From the NCBI GenBank assembly GCA_030267565.1, contig BRXU01000019.1, forward strand, positions 484,501 through 548,500: DNA of 64,000 bases. The letters run 5' to 3'. Of the stretch, positions 10,680 to 23,249 are shown piece by piece. The translations under genes and the position numbers were made by a program. This DNA is from Pleodorina starrii. Taxonomy: Eukaryota; Chlorophyta; Chlorophyceae; Chlamydomonadales; Volvocaceae. The notes beneath the pieces are model-generated. The model made no database searches. It worked only from the letters and a program-made list of their open reading frames with translations, and was not told where the DNA came from. Each line of letters begins with the position of its first letter. Position 1 is the first letter of the stretch.

Positions 10680-13498
10680 AAGCCGTACACCGTGGGACGA
10701 GCGCCGTATGCGTCTTGGGAGATTGAGAGTCGTACACCAGGGAGTGAGATATTGAGATACGTGCGAAGAGAAGGGGAGGAAAGGAACGAGGGGGGGGGGG
10801 TGTCTGTCGGGTGGTTGGGTGGTGGGGCCGCCGTCGCCGGCACCGGCCGACACGTGAGTGTGTGTAGCGTGTGTGTTTAACGTGTGTGTTTTTGTACCGG
10901 CCCGGCCCTCCGTATCCGCGTCCGGAGGTCCGCTTCGTTTCGGCGGCCGACGGCCGATGGAGGGGAGGGGAGGCGCGCTACGGCCGGTTGGTGCAGCGCA
11001 CCGCCACGTCACCGTCACCGTCATCGTCACGTGGGGCAGCGTATCCGCCGTTCGCAGGCCAGGGGCTGGCCGCCCGCCAGCCAGCCCGCCCGGCCGGCCG
11101 CGGCTGCTGAAGTAGGGGTCGGGACAACCGTCCCTCCCTCCCCCCCCCCACCAGCCTGGAGGGAGAGGGCCGGGCGGATAGCGGGATGGCTCGTTGCCTT
11201 TTCTTGGTCCGCTTTTCGACGAGCTCAGTTACCGTTCGAGCGTATGCAAACGGGGCGTGAATGTGTATGTTTGTGTGCGTTTGTGCTGGGGAGGGAGGGG
11301 TTACTCGATACGAAGATTTCGAACCTCTTGTCACGTTGAAAGCCTTCCGGGGTGTCTCCTGCAGACCCGATCAGGGGAGGAGACGCCGAGTGCGCGCTAT
11401 GTCGTTAGTATGGTACGGGCTGTCGTCGGAGAGTTCAGCGAGAGGGCACAAGAAGAGAGCGTCTGGGCTGAGGTGCGCGGCTGGGAGGGAGGGACATTGG
11501 TGGAGGCGGCGGCGGCGGATTGGCGTCGTTGCGGTCTGCCGCCGCCGCCGTCGCCGCGCGCGCTCGCTCGCAGTTTTCCTTTTCTTTGTTTTCCTCGACT
11601 CGCACTGCACTGGAGACAGCGAGACAGAGAAAGAGAGAGAAAGAGAGTCGATGGCAGTTGGAGCAGTGGGACGGAAGATGTGCGGCCGCGTGTGTCGCAG
11701 CGCGGTCGGCTGCATGCTCCTGGCGCTACGATAGCGCCACCTCCTACCCCCCCCCCCGAATCCCCCCGGGGGCGTGGCCAGTCGCGTGTTTCTGCGCATG
11801 GCGTCCCGCTCCCCCCTTTTCCGACCCGCTCCTCTGCCGCTGCCGCGCGCTGCCGATACCAACCAACCAGCTAGCGAGGGCTTTGGTCGCCCACGCGGTG
11901 CACGCCGCGGGGCCGACCATGTGAGCCCATGTGAGCCGTACACACCGTCGTACTGTCGTACTTGATACGGGACTTTTTCGTGCGTGTGTAGAGCGTGTGG
12001 GGTGTGTTGTGGAGGGACGCATGCGCGGGAGAGTTTTTTTTGTGCCGGGAGGGCGGTAGGTGCTCGGGCTTGAGCTGCGTGCAGGGAGTGGAGGCGGGGG
12101 CTGGGGCTTGGCTGTACCTGTCAAGTTGCTCTGATGGATATTGACATTATGGAGAGGAGATTGAGGTCGTCGGTCCTTCACTGCCGAGTCCGGATGCGGG
12201 AACAGCCCGGGACTCTCCCCCGTGTGATACCATCAACTGAGGCGCTGTGGGGGGGAGCCTCGCAGCGCCGGCTGCGTTGGTCTGCTGGAGGGCTGGTGCC
12301 CGACGGGGGATTCGAACTGGCGACGTGAGGGGAGTTATCCACGTATAGGCCGGAGCCCGTAAACGGTATCAAATCAGAAAAGTCCTTCATGGGGGTCGCG
12401 AGCCACGGGGCGTGGGGTCGCGAGCCACGGCATTGGACGAGGCCCGTTGGGATTTTCGATGAGAGCAAGTGGAGTGAGTCTAGTGACGAAGTAGAGGGTG
12501 GGGTGGAGGGTTTTTGAGAGAAAGGGAGCGGCGGGAAGGAGAGAGAGGTAATCGGTGTTATGCCATCAGCACCCGGACGTGTTGGGGCGGGGTGGAGTAA
12601 GGAGGTCGCAGCATTGGCGTCTGCGCCCCGCTCCGGAAGCGGGGTTTGCTCGCCGGGAGCCCTTCAGGAAGTAGAGGGGGCGAAGAACTGATTGCCTAAC
12701 TCTTGAGCAGGGAAAGTGATTGTGGGCGTACGACAGACGGAGAGGTACTTGTACGCTTCTGGATGGTAGGCAACCCCGATGCCTTTTGCGTGGTCTTGGA
12801 ATTCCTGCCACAGTGAGGCGATGCTGGGCGAGCCGCCTAAATTGGCGAGGGTACAAACGTTTGGGGCGTCTGCTACCGTAATACCCGACACTCCAGCCGA
12901 ATGCTGGACGAGTCGGCGGGTCTGACGGGCAGCTTTCTACCGTTATCACTGACCTTTCGAGAAACGTGATGGGAGCCGGCATCTTACGCTCAGAGATCAA
13001 CCGGTCTGTGCTAACCCAGAAGTTGGATTTTCTCCGAGCTTTGTCCCTGTTCCTCCAGGGCACCAGGCTGACCATCAAGCTTCAAGCAGCAACCCTGGTC
13101 TACGACAATCGGGTTCCGTTGATGGTTTTCTACCAATCTCATCAGATTTGCAAACGTGCAGTATTTTATATGTTGAACTTTTTCAAGATGTACACATATG
13201 TTGAGTAATATTTATTGTTGGGCAAAGCAGTTTAGGAAAGGTCGCGCAAAGCGCAGCGTTGACTGCTCGGCGACCCAAGTCTAGCACTGCCACCGCTTCA
13301 AATCACAGACGCTTTCAATAGGTGTATGTATGCAGAACTCTAGCAGCGCTACGGTTCGCGTGTTCACTAACCTCAGAAGTAACTCATCTCGCAAAGCGCT
13401 TTTGTAACTAAGCCTATTAACAATCTAAGCAGAGCTTGTGAATAATTCTGAAGGGCTAGTGGCCTTGGCGACTTCACGCGATAAGTTGATGTGCCAAC
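10680..13498. other. Spacer between GAPN and NT-C2 gene
   Basis: The first 1.5 kb is GC-rich and holds the presumed GAPN 3' UTR; no clear TGTAA was seen. A relic of the dispersed repeat's distal box occurs in reverse at 12333-12360. From about 12550 the sequence becomes less GC-rich and contains the coding-like fragment described separately. At 13080-13430 it is AT-rich and probably carries the NT-C2 gene promoter. Confidence 0.5.
12664..13075 (-). pseudogene. Coding-like fragment broken into two frames, unknown family
   Basis: Two stretches of protein-like sequence lie next to each other in different reading frames on the minus strand. The first (13075 to about 12950) encodes VPWRNRDKARRKSNFWVST and then LISERKMPAPITFLER. 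The second (about 12940 to 12664) encodes RQTRRLVQHSAGVSGITVAD, then SIASLWQEFQDHAKGIGVA and a stop. Their composition is balanced, unlike the Ala/Pro/Arg shadows elsewhere. The gap between them is too short for an intron, so a frameshifted relic is more likely than a gene. I do not recognise the family; a transposon remnant is possible. Confidence 0.3.
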
Positions 13499-16400
13499 AT
13501 GAGTCCAAAGACGATAGGTCGGCGCGTTGTGGACATCGGCCAAAAAGCCAGAGGGCGGATGGCTTTGCGCTACGAGCTGGAGGTGATACCCTACCTATGC
13601 GGTACGGCCGAAGGAGTGATAGGTCTTCCCACCCTCGCCCGCTCCTCGGCTCAAGTGCTGGCTTGCGGCCCCGCAGGCGACGTCCCCAGCGACGTGACGC
13701 ATTGCTCCTTTGCATGGGAGCGTGGGTCGAAGCTGTTCGTGACGGAGGCGGAGCCTGTTAATCCCAACACACACGCCGTTTTCTGGAAGCAGTACCTGCG
13801 CCAGGTAGTCGGCTGCGGAGGGGGACTCGGGTACAGCAATAGGAAGCATGGGTTTTATTGTACGGGGGAGAGCGGGAGGGTAAGAAGTAAAGGGTTATGT
13901 GTGTGAGCGGTGTGTGTTTGGGGGGGGGGAGGGGCAACAGGGACTTACTCCTGCCTGCGGTGTCTCAATGACCGCATGGCGCATTTTGGTCTAGCTTCTC
14001 TGATCCCTCGTTAACACCTTTCACGCGGACGATTCATCTCTTGAAGCCGCCGCCCTGGGCTCACGCAAGTACGGAGCACGTGTACTTGGCACGTGTACTG
14101 TCAGCTGCCTGCCGCTGCCATGGCTGATGCCCCCCCACATACACACACACCGGTCGTCTCACCGCGATGCGCTGCCGTGCTCGGCTTCTCGAATCCGCAC
14201 GGCCCCCAAGCGGCCCCAGCCCTGATCTGATGTGGGTCGGAACAGCGCGGCCAGCAGTCCGGTCACCTGGCCAGTTACGGACTCCCACCTATCGTGAAAC
14301 CCACACTGAGTCCCCAGGGCCCTGCTGCTGCCGCCCTGCCCACTCCCTGACCCCCCGCTTGCCCTCCCCTGCCGCCCGCCCGCGCACCGACACCTGCGTG
14401 CCTCCAGGGTGGGTACCCCAAAACCCACCCTTGCCAACTGCTCCGTGGTCCGGACTATACGTGGATGAACCCACCGGAGTATTCCATTTGACTACTCCCC
14501 CCTACACACACACAAACACCCGTTCTCCCTTCCCCCTCACTCCGGGCCCCCTCCTCCCGGTGTTACCTCCCGCCCCCCCCACCCCCCCCCCCCCTCACCC
14601 TGCCTCCCCCCCTTCCCCCCCCCCGTCCAGACCGCCACCATATACAAGGACCACACGGAGCTACTGCCCAAGGACTACGCATTCAAAGTCCAGGTGAGCC
14701 GGCTCTGCATGGCTGTCGTCGTCTTTGTGCCGGAAGTGGTGCAGCGCCGGGGGACCCGGCTGGATGCGGACCATGAAAAGATGCGGCGTAACGGGATGCG
14801 GCGTGACAGCACTGTTAGAGCTGGAGGGCTCCCTAGGCCGGGACAGGGCTCCACCAGACGCACGGCCGCGCCTAGCCCGGGCCAGCTCGAATGTCGTCGG
14901 GCCAGTTTAGGGTCATCGACTCACATGCATGTAGAAGAAGCGTGGGTGGGGTGACTGGTTGGTGAGCGGGGATGCCAAGAACGACTGCGTGCTCCTCTCG
15001 ACGTGTGCTCGCGCCCTCCCGGGCCCCGCCCGCCTGCCGGCTGCCGCCGCGGCCGCAGTCCGTCAAGCCGGGTTCCAAGGCCGGCGAGGAGAAGCGCAAG
15101 ACGGTGGGCAAGGCTCACGTGAACCTGGCGCAGTTTTGTTCGGAGGCTCTGGATGCGCAGCCGCAGGAGGTGCTGCTGCACCTCAAGTGAGTCGTAGGAG
15201 CACGAGAACGAGCCGGAGAGGGAGGGAGGGGCGGTGACGGGTGGGGTTGGGGGTGGGTGGTATGGCCCTCGCGGTTCGGCCTCGCTCTCGTGACCAATGA
15301 CACGGCAAATGGTAACAATGGCTGCGGCAGCGGCTTAAGCAGCTGTCGGCGCGACTGCGGCGGCTGAAGCAGCTGGCACTCATGCGGTCCTCTTTGTTCG
15401 GAAGCTCTCCTGGTCCGTCCTGGCCAATTGTTGTCCCGGTGCGCAGACTCGAGGGCCAAGGAACCTGTTTGTGACCGGCGTGCGGGCGCTGGGGGATGGG
15501 GTGGGGGTAGTGCTGCCGCTGTTCACCGGTACGTGTCTCCTTGCTGCACCTCCCGCCTCCCCTCCCCTCCCTCGCTACCCGGGGGCCTTTCTATGTGCAC
15601 CAAGACCACGACCACGATGCAAGGGAGGGATCTGCCCTGCCCTGCCCCGCCCTGTCCCCCGTCTCTTCCAGCCCCACCCCCACCCCCCGTTATCCAGCAG
15701 GGGTCTGGTGGCTGCGACCAAATCCAACGACCCAGCGCACTCTTAAACCCCCGCCCCGCCCCCCCCCCCAACGCGGTGCACGCCCATGACGGGCCCCGTC
15801 CCTGCCCTACCCTGCCCTGCCCCGCGGCGGCCCCCATTGTAAGCACGCGTTCCTCTCCCCTCCCCGCCCTTCCCCGCCGTCTCCGCTCCTCCGCTGCGGT
15901 ATCTTCGTTATTACCTCTCCCCCTTCCCGGTTTCGTTCTTGCATTACCGGTATACTGTTCAACACACACACACACCCCGGGCTCCGGCCTATCCGTGGAT
16001 AACCCCCCCCCTCCCCCCAGGCCGTGCGGCAAGCTCAAGGTATCCATCAAGGCCACCTGGCTGCGCAATGCGGCGGTGGACTCGGATGCGCTGACGGAGG
16101 TCACCGCGCCGTCCATGTACGCGGACAGCCAGTACGACGAGGAGGAGGAGGCGCAGGGGGAGGAGGCGCAGCAGGAGAAGGAGCAGGTCAGCGCGGCGGG
16201 GGACCGGGACGAGCGGCGTGGGTTCGTTTGAATGCGGCTTTGCCGGGATGGCTCTTCTCTTTCTGGGGAGAGAGGGGAGGGAGGGAGGGAGGGAGGGAGG
16301 ACAGGCGCGGCGGCCAGAATAGCTGTGGAAAAACGGTGTCAGATGGTACCGGTAAATGATTGTTGGACGTTTGATGACCACCGCCCCCACCTTTGGAGCA

Positions 16401-18605
16401 CCCACGCTGGTGGGTCCGTGGCGGCAGCGCACGGCGCTTGTGCTTACCGCCACTGAGGCCACACCACGGTGCAGACAGCTCCGGAGGCAAATCAAGGGGA
16501 AGGGGGGGAACGACGCCGCCGTCATCACGGCGCCAAGGTGCCAAATCAAGAAAGCAACGAACCTTTGCTACTGCTGCAATTTACTCCTCCCCCCCCGCCA
16601 GGACCTTTCGGGCTTTGACCCCGAGACGGGCGAGCCCCTGCCGAACCACCGCAGAAGCCGCGGCGACATCGGCGCCAGCACCAGCGGTGACCCGGATGAG
16701 CAGCACGAGTCCGGCCACTCCGCGCACACGAGAAAGAGCAAAAAGCACCGGCGGAGGCGGAAGATGCGGACGTACAACGAGGACGGCATTCCGGAGGTGG
16801 GTGGGTGGGGGAGGGTGCGCTTTGCTCGATGGTCATTCCCGGCAGGTCATGCCTGGCTGCGTCGCCTCGCCGACCCCGACGTAGCGCGCAGTGTGAACGA
16901 CTCAATGGCTCAGTTAGGGGGGGGGGGACAGGGCTCAGGGCGCCGCCGCCTTCTGCCCGGCACGGGTGCTGCCGTAGGAAAGACAGGCAAAGGCCTGGGC
17001 CGCCAGTCTTGGCATTGATGACCTGAAGCTGAAGCTGCGGGCGGGCGGGGAGTCGAGAGGCGAGCGACTGCCTCTCTGTCCTGTACAGCCCAGGTGAAAT
17101 GGCAGCGATTGATCGGGCGATCGGGTGAGTCGGCTGTCCAGAAAGCCGGCGAATGGGTGCGACGACTGGCAGGCCGAGCGCGATGGTGCCGGGGTGTGTG
17201 TGGGGGGGGGGGGGGCGGGGGAGGCTAAGAGGAGGCGCGGTGCCGGCCCACAGCTCGAGTGGGGGAACCCCCAAGACCTTGGGCCCGGCTTCCACAGAGC
17301 GGCGGCGGCCGGCACGATCGTGACGGCTGCGGCGCTCCGTCGAGGCAAACCGCAATCAGTTTGAACAAAGGGAATCTTGGCAGACAATTTCGCTGTCGCC
17401 GCCGCGGCGCGCATAACGGACCCGGACCCAGCACCCAGCCCTGCACCTGGCCCTGCCCTGCCTGGCGCTGCCTGCAGGACGGGGAGTCGGGGTACGGGGG
17501 CCAAGGCGGCGAGGAGGGCGCGCACGAGTACGGCGATCCGGGAGGGGGAGGGGAGGACGAGGGCGAGTACGCTGGTGCCGGAGGCGACGGCGCCGAGGGC
17601 GGGGGCGGCGGGCGGCGGGGGAGGGCGGGATCCAAGGCGTCCAAGGTGCGTGTGGGTGCGACTGGGCGGGGGGGGCGGGCGGCTTGGGGGGGGTGTCGGG
17701 GTTGGGTCGGGTCGGGTCGGGCGCCTGTTTGGGTCCCCGGCGCCCAGTGGCGACTGCAGCGCGGGATGCCTGGCCTGACCCAGCGGGGTCTGAGCTCGCA
17801 TGCACATGGCGGGACACATGACGTCTGTGTGCGCTGCACGTGGTGCATTGAGGGTGGGTGGGTGTCAAACCAGGGCGCAACCGTGGACGTTTCCGGAAGG
17901 GGAAAGCGCTCCCCCCCAAGGGAGTGGCGCAACATACGGTAGGGGTGAGGAAGGCAACCAGCAGCACTGGGGGGCAGGAGCGCTGCTCCTGCTCGGTGCC
18001 CGGTCCGCCCGGGTTTCGGGGGGAAGGGGGCAAGGGTCTTGGTTCTCGCAACAGTCCGAATGCGGGGACCAGCACCGATGCGGGGACCAGCAGCTGACTG
18101 CTGCGGCTGCGGTAACTGTCCCCCTGCAAGGCTCAAGATAGGTTTCGCAAGCTTGGCTCGAGAAGGGAGTTGGGGCTTCAGCGTGTCAAGAGGCACGTCC
18201 TGTGGGACATGGGCCAGACAGTTCCCCTGAGATCCCAGAACTTGAGGAACTTGTTGAGGCAACACGGTACCGTTACCCCGCACCCCCACCTCACGACATT
18301 GCCGCCTGTCGTCCCGGTCCTGCTCTGCGCAGGGTGAGGGCCGGCCCCGGCTGCAAGTCTACGGCGCGCGGCCCAACGGCGTCGACTCGGGGCCCGGCGG
18401 TGGCGGCGGCGGGGCCGGTCTGCACATCGAGGCTGGCCGCCAGATTGTCAAGGCCGGCTGGCGAGACTACCTGTGCTGCTGCCTGCCGCGGACGGGCCCC
18501 GCGGAGGACCCGCTGGAGGGCGACAACCTGCTGGCCAAGGGGGCGCTCCAGGGGGGCGGCGCTGGGGGACATCAGGCGGGGCAGGCGCGGCGGCGGCAGC
18601 GGTAG
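13499..18605 (+). CDS. NT-C2 (N-terminal C2-like) domain protein
   Basis: Seven exons: 13499-13804, 14631-14693, 15059-15186, 16021-16186, 16602-16796, 17478-17645, 18333-18605. All are GT-AG with closed phases and give 432 residues. The first four exons encode an NT-type C2 beta-sandwich: ALRYELEVIPYLCG, then WERGSKLFVTE, NPNTHAVFWKQYLRQ, KAHVNLAQFCSEAL and CGKLKVSIKATWL. These domains are usually membrane or cytoskeleton adaptors (EEIG1/EHBP1 class). The rest is low-complexity: an acidic EEEEAQGEEAQQ patch, a basic KSKKHRRRRKMR cluster (about residue 280), a Gly/Glu-rich segment, then a Cys-rich GWRDYLCCCLPRTG stretch that could be a lipidation or membrane contact site. No catalytic motif is visible. 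The exact molecular role is unknown. The start is the ATG of MSPKTIGRR, next to the first conserved strand. Confidence 0.8.
15877..16003 (+). repeat. Dispersed intronic repeat, long copy in NT-C2 gene intron 3
   Basis: Proximal box CTCCGCTGCGGTATCTTC at about 15888-15906 and distal box CTCCGGCCTATCCGTGGATA ending about 16001. The distal box ends some 17 nt before the 3' splice site. Confidence 0.5.
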
Positions 18606-21600
18606 CGGCACGGGGGCCGAGCGCTGGGTGGGTGCCTCATCACGGTGCAGCGCGGCGTCACGGCGGAGGCATTGGCGGCCGGCGGGCTCATCATGGGGGG
18701 TATTATCATCATTATTATCATCGCAGACTCGCTATGGATGCATTTCACTGGCGCGATCTCGGGATTTCGGGGTAAAGGGGAGTGGGGCAGGCGCGCTCGC
18801 AGGAAGGACGGTTGGCGCGAGCGCAGCTGCACGCGACGTGATCCCGGGTGTGCTCGTGAGCGTGCGTGCTGTGGTGGATGGGTGGGTGGGTGGGTGGTCC
18901 AGGAGTGGAGAAGAGATATCGGACGGCCGGCAGTGACATGCCGCCCCCCCCCCCGCATTGCCAGCGTGTTGTGGACGGGTGCCGTTGCCGCGTGCCCTCC
19001 AGTGAGACGGAGACGAAGACCTGGGCAGCCCCCGTGTGTGTGGGGGGGGGGGGGGGGGGCGACGGCCGGTGGCAGCGTTGACATTTCCTGAAGGTTTCAA
19101 GACGATGGGTTTGGCTTTGGGTCGCGCCCTCTCGACATGCCCTTCAAACACATTACTCGAAAGGCGGAAGTTGAGATCAGCAAGAGATCACGAAAGACGA
19201 CAGTCGGGGCCAACCAACCGCAAGCGCCGTTGTCCACCGCTTTCCCCCAGAGTCACTTCTTCGTGGTGGTACGGCTTGTACGGCTCGTCAGGGGCCTCAA
19301 AACTGTGCGCCGGCCCCGCATCAAAACGGACTTGAACACCCGCATATGCGCCATCAGCATCGGGCAGCCGCTGATGCCGAGTTGGACGGCCAAGAGGCGC
19401 CTGCCGGTGGGGGTGCCGCCAGGTGCCGCCCAAACGGGCACTGTCGGGGGCCCAGTCCCTGCCTGCCGTACGGCTGTTTTCATGGGCGGATTCGCCCTGG
19501 TACTTGTGCAACATACCGGTATCGGACTTCCCGCTGAGCTGAGCTGAGAGCGTCAGACTGATCCAGAGTTCGGGACCCAGCTTTCGCACAACTGGTGTGC
19601 GGCACTGCAGCGTGTTCCTCGGAACATTCACGAATTGGGGTGTCCACCTGGGTCCACCAGCTCCAGCGTTTTCGTCGGCATCACAGTCTTCAAGGCCCTC
19701 AAAGCCCCCTTACACAAGATATGTCAAGCACAATAGCACCCAGCAACCCGGAAAGCTGATCGGCCGGCCGGCTGGTTGGTTGGTTGATTGGTTGGGAAGG
19801 CGGGGAACGCCAGGCGGCCAGCGGGGCGATTGGCTAACGGCCGGGGGTCGCGGCTGCCTGGCAGTCATTGCAGGCAGGCTTCCGATCGGTGTGTGCGTGT
19901 AGGCTATGAGCACGGTTTGTAACACACACGGCACCTGCGGCACAAACCGTACGTATGGATGTCCGGTACCATACAGTACCGCACGTACTGTGTACGGATA
20001 GGTCGATATGTATGCCTACACCAGGCCAGGCCCCGACGCACAGTTGCGGCTCGGGTGGGCAGAGAGCGGACCGCTTCATTCAGAGGGTTGAGAGGCAGAG
20101 CAGAGGGACTGTTCTACTTCCTTGGAGCGTGTGTGTGTATGCATGTACGGCCTTCATTTACACACGGAGCGAGTACGGCTGTCTGGCTGCAGCCCCGCGG
20201 CCAGAGCCGCAGATGCGCGTGTGTGTGCAGCTGTGAGCCGTGGGGTGTATGCGTGAGGGTGTTTGGTTGCTGGGGCAGCGGCAGACTCGTTCATGCAGTG
20301 TCACCTGCGCGTGGTGGTGCAACTGCAAGTCAAGCCGGCCAATGTCGCTGTGCCCACGTGGGCCTGCGTGCGTGAATGTTTCAACAATGCCTGCCTGCCT
20401 GCCTGCCTGCGTGTGTGAATGCATGTGTGTGCGGGCGGGCAGAGCGGCATAGGGAGAGGGGGTGAGTCCTTCCCTTCCAAGACAGGTCGGGTAGCTCTGC
20501 TGCTGTCTGGCTGTATGAACAGCCCGGTGTGCACCGGACCAACCCGGTGTGTATCTGACCGCACTGGGTGCACCTGACGCTGCCCGGCTGCGCATCAAAA
20601 CTCTCCCACTGAGAAGTGCAGACACCTTCGCCGACAGGACCGTGGGGCGAGAAAACCGGTCGTGACGGACAAGCAAGAGGTCGGCAGAGGCGCCTTTATG
20701 TCCGATGGCGCAAGCGCCGTAGGAAGTGCCGACCCACGGGTCGGTTGATCGTTGAGTCTGACGGTGGGACTTTGTTGTCGACGGGGACGGCTGGGCGGGC
20801 CGAGACGTTGTCGTTGTGCTGGTCGCAGGGTGCAGACCCTCCGGAATGAAGCGTAGAGCCAGTGGGCCAGCTGGCCGGGCACTGCAGCGGAGACGACCTA
20901 CCTACCGGGAAAAGGGAAGCATATCCAGACTAGACAGCACAGGGCACTCAGACAGGAACGAACGATCATGTGCCGTGGGGCACTCATCGACTGCTGGCGG
21001 CACAGCGTCGCCGGCAGTCTGGTGGGCCTTGGGCCTTAAATGCTTGTCCCGCGAGGTCCCGCGCGACGCAGGCCCCTACAAGTCTACATGCTGTGCCTCG
21101 CATGTATGTGTAGGGTTGGGATTTTTCATTTTAGGAAAGTCTCCTCATCTACAATCTAAATGAAAGCTTCAATAAAGGGGTCAAGGGCACCTGAGAATGA
21201 ATGCCCTTACATTTCATTAATCGGGTTGCTCTAAGCTTGGTTCGGATATTAAAACACAGGAAGAAACCCTGTGAAATAAATGTGTAACTAGAGGGGTAAG
21301 ATTCCCAGCTGAACAATTGGGCGGGGTGCAGAAGCGCTGTCCACGCAGAAAACGGCGCGCGACAGGTCCGCGGCACACGGACCCACGGGTCACTCACACG
21401 CTTACGCGAAGGAAGCCACAACAGACAGCGCCAACAATCGTCTATCAAAGCGTATTACGTGTCGCTGCACATACAATCCTAAATGTATGAACGCCGGTTG
21501 ATGAACCGTTTTACACTGACTGACAAGAGAACCCAAGAGGATTACCGGTGCGTACCGCACCTGACACACGGCTGCGGCCGAAGCCCAAACCGCGGAGGAA

Positions 21601-22345
21601 GCTAAGCGGGCCCAAGCGACCGCAGACACGATCCCGAACAGCCACACTTAGGGGCCAGACTGCCAGTCGGTGTGAACACTAATCCTCTAGCGTTGCGGCT
21701 CTTCTGGAATTGGACAGGTCACAGGTATGCCTTGTAAGTATTGATGGGCTCTCGGTCGCCTGCGTCCCTCCGCTGCGTTATCGTCTTTCTTACTCCTCTA
21801 GCCTGCGCCGCACCCTGCCGCGCATGTCGAAGTTGAGTCCAAACCGTAAAGTCGCTCGAGTGAAGTCTTGCGCCGTCGAGCAGCAGGCCACGCTCCGCAT
21901 CATCGCCCTTCCCAGCCAGCACTCACAAGACCAGGAGTCCGTACTTCCAAAGGCAACTGCGCAGCGTGCACTAAGAGCCTCGCCCATCCGTGTCGCACCT
22001 CAGTCTCGGACGACGAGTCGGAGCGCCGGAGACCATCGGATCGTTCACGACCATAGGACCGTTCCTTGGACCTTTACCCATCACTTGCCACTTTGCCAGC
22101 ACTCCCACGTCAGTTCTTGCAGCTCATCGTCGCTGCCGTGCAGCAGGTCCATCCACCATCACCTCTATGGTGCTGATGAATCGGTTGCTGCGGTGGCTCT
22201 TGTTGCTGTCGTTGTCCTGCCTGACGTACATTAGGTTCTCCGCGCGTTCCGAAGAGGTTTCTAATCTTTTGGCTGTCTTGCTCTATGTCGCTCCAATTGG
22301 AGAGTTGGAGAGCAAGTAAGGTTCGGAAACTACATCATCAGTAGA
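18606..22345. other. Intergenic region, no gene recognised
   Basis: About 3.7 kb with only open-frame shadows. A TGTAA at about 19918-19922 could be the poly(A) signal of the NT-C2 gene, implying a long 3' UTR. The segment 21110-21700 is relatively AT-rich but has no convincing coding signal. The remainder has GT-rich simple sequence and small GGTT/GCCT repeats. Confidence 0.45.
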
Positions 22346-22416
22346 TGCGCCATCCGGGATTTGCACCCGGGCCGCTCGCGTGGGAGGCGAATATCCTGCT
22401 ACTAGACTAATGGCGC
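22346..22416 (-). tRNA. tRNA-Gly (CCC)
   Basis: A 71-nt cloverleaf with a seven-pair acceptor stem (GCGCCAT/ATGGCGC). The anticodon stem is TTCGC/GCGAG around loop CTCCCAC, giving anticodon CCC for GGG codons. The T stem is CCGGG/CCCGG and the discriminator is A. No intron. Confidence 0.9.
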
Positions 22417-22495
22417 TTTTGGCTGTCTTGCTCTATGTCGCTCCAATTGGAGAGTTGGAGAGCAAGTAAGGTTCGGAAACTACATTATAAGTAGA

Positions 22496-22566
22496 TGCGC
22501 CATCCGGGATTTGCACCCGGGCCGCTCGCGTGGGAGGCGAGTATCCTGCTACTAGACTAATGGCGC
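22496..22566 (-). tRNA. tRNA-Gly (CCC), second tandem copy
   Basis: Same structure as the neighbouring copy 150 bp away, with one base difference next to the anticodon stem. Acceptor, anticodon and T arms are intact, so both copies could be functional. Confidence 0.9.
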
Positions 22567-22971
22567 TTGATGACAACTGTATTGATAGCACACATTACTA
22601 TCTACACATCTCCAAGAACCTGTTAGTGGTGTGCGGCCGTGCGACCTGGGAGAGCGAGAGGCAGGAGAGGCAGGAAGGCCCGCGCGGGCGGCTAGCGGGC
22701 GGCACGAGAGGCGCGAGAGGCGTGGAGGCGAAAGTGGAAGGCCCGGCGAATGTGTACGGAGGCATTAGGCACCAGAGCTTACGGGAGAGAGCGGCAAGTA
22801 GGATAGGCACTTGGATATGCGTGGGGGCCGCTCCGGCGGCAGGAAAAGGAGGCGGGGTGGAAGCGCGGCGCTGTCCAAAGAAGAGTGCTTGGAGTGCTTG
22901 GAGAGGCTTGGAGTCTTGGAGTTGGGGTCACGGGGGGGTGGGGGTGGGGGTGGGTGGAGTCTGGGAAGAGA

Positions 22972-23104
22972 CTCCTGGGGTTTATGACAAGACTCCATGG
23001 AGTCTGGTAGACTCCATGGAGTCTGGTAGACTCCATGGAGTCTGGTAGACTCCATGGGGTTTTACAGACTCCATGGAGTAAATGGGAGACCCCTGGAGTA
23101 AAAC
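22972..23104. repeat. 19-bp minisatellite with palindromic unit
   Basis: About six to seven units of GACTCCATGGAGTCTGGTA. Each clean unit contains the perfect palindrome GACTCCATGGAGTC. The outer units are more diverged. It abuts a second minisatellite. Confidence 0.9.
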
Positions 23105-23245
23105 CTTGCACTGTGGCAAGTAAAACCTTGCACTGTGGCAAGTAAAACCTTGCACTGTGGCAAGTAAAAACTTGCACTGTGGCAAGTAAAAACTTGCACT
23201 GTGGCAAGTAAAAACGTGCACTGTGGCAAGTACAAACTTGCACTT
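23097..23245. repeat. 22-bp minisatellite
   Basis: About six and a half units of a 22-bp sequence with core CTTGCACTGTGGCAAG, which is itself a short inverted repeat. Variation is mainly in the A-run between units. Confidence 0.9.
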
Positions 23246-23249
23246 GTCG

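Larger units (their letters stand above)
22267..22566. repeat. 150-bp tandem duplication carrying tRNA-Gly
   Basis: Two head-to-tail units (about 22267-22416 and 22417-22566) are almost identical; I see a few substitutions. Each holds one tRNA-Gly(CCC) gene on the minus strand plus its downstream flank, which includes the palindrome CTCCAATTGGAG. Confidence 0.9.

Noticed and set aside
12270..12330. Possible tRNA gene on the minus strand (GTTCGAATCCCCC followed by GGGCACCA)
   Set aside because: The T stem does not pair and no anticodon or acceptor arm could be found. At most it is a degraded tRNA-like sequence.
22972..23245. CRISPR-like array
   Set aside because: The units are directly adjacent without unique spacers and the DNA is eukaryotic nuclear. 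This is a minisatellite.
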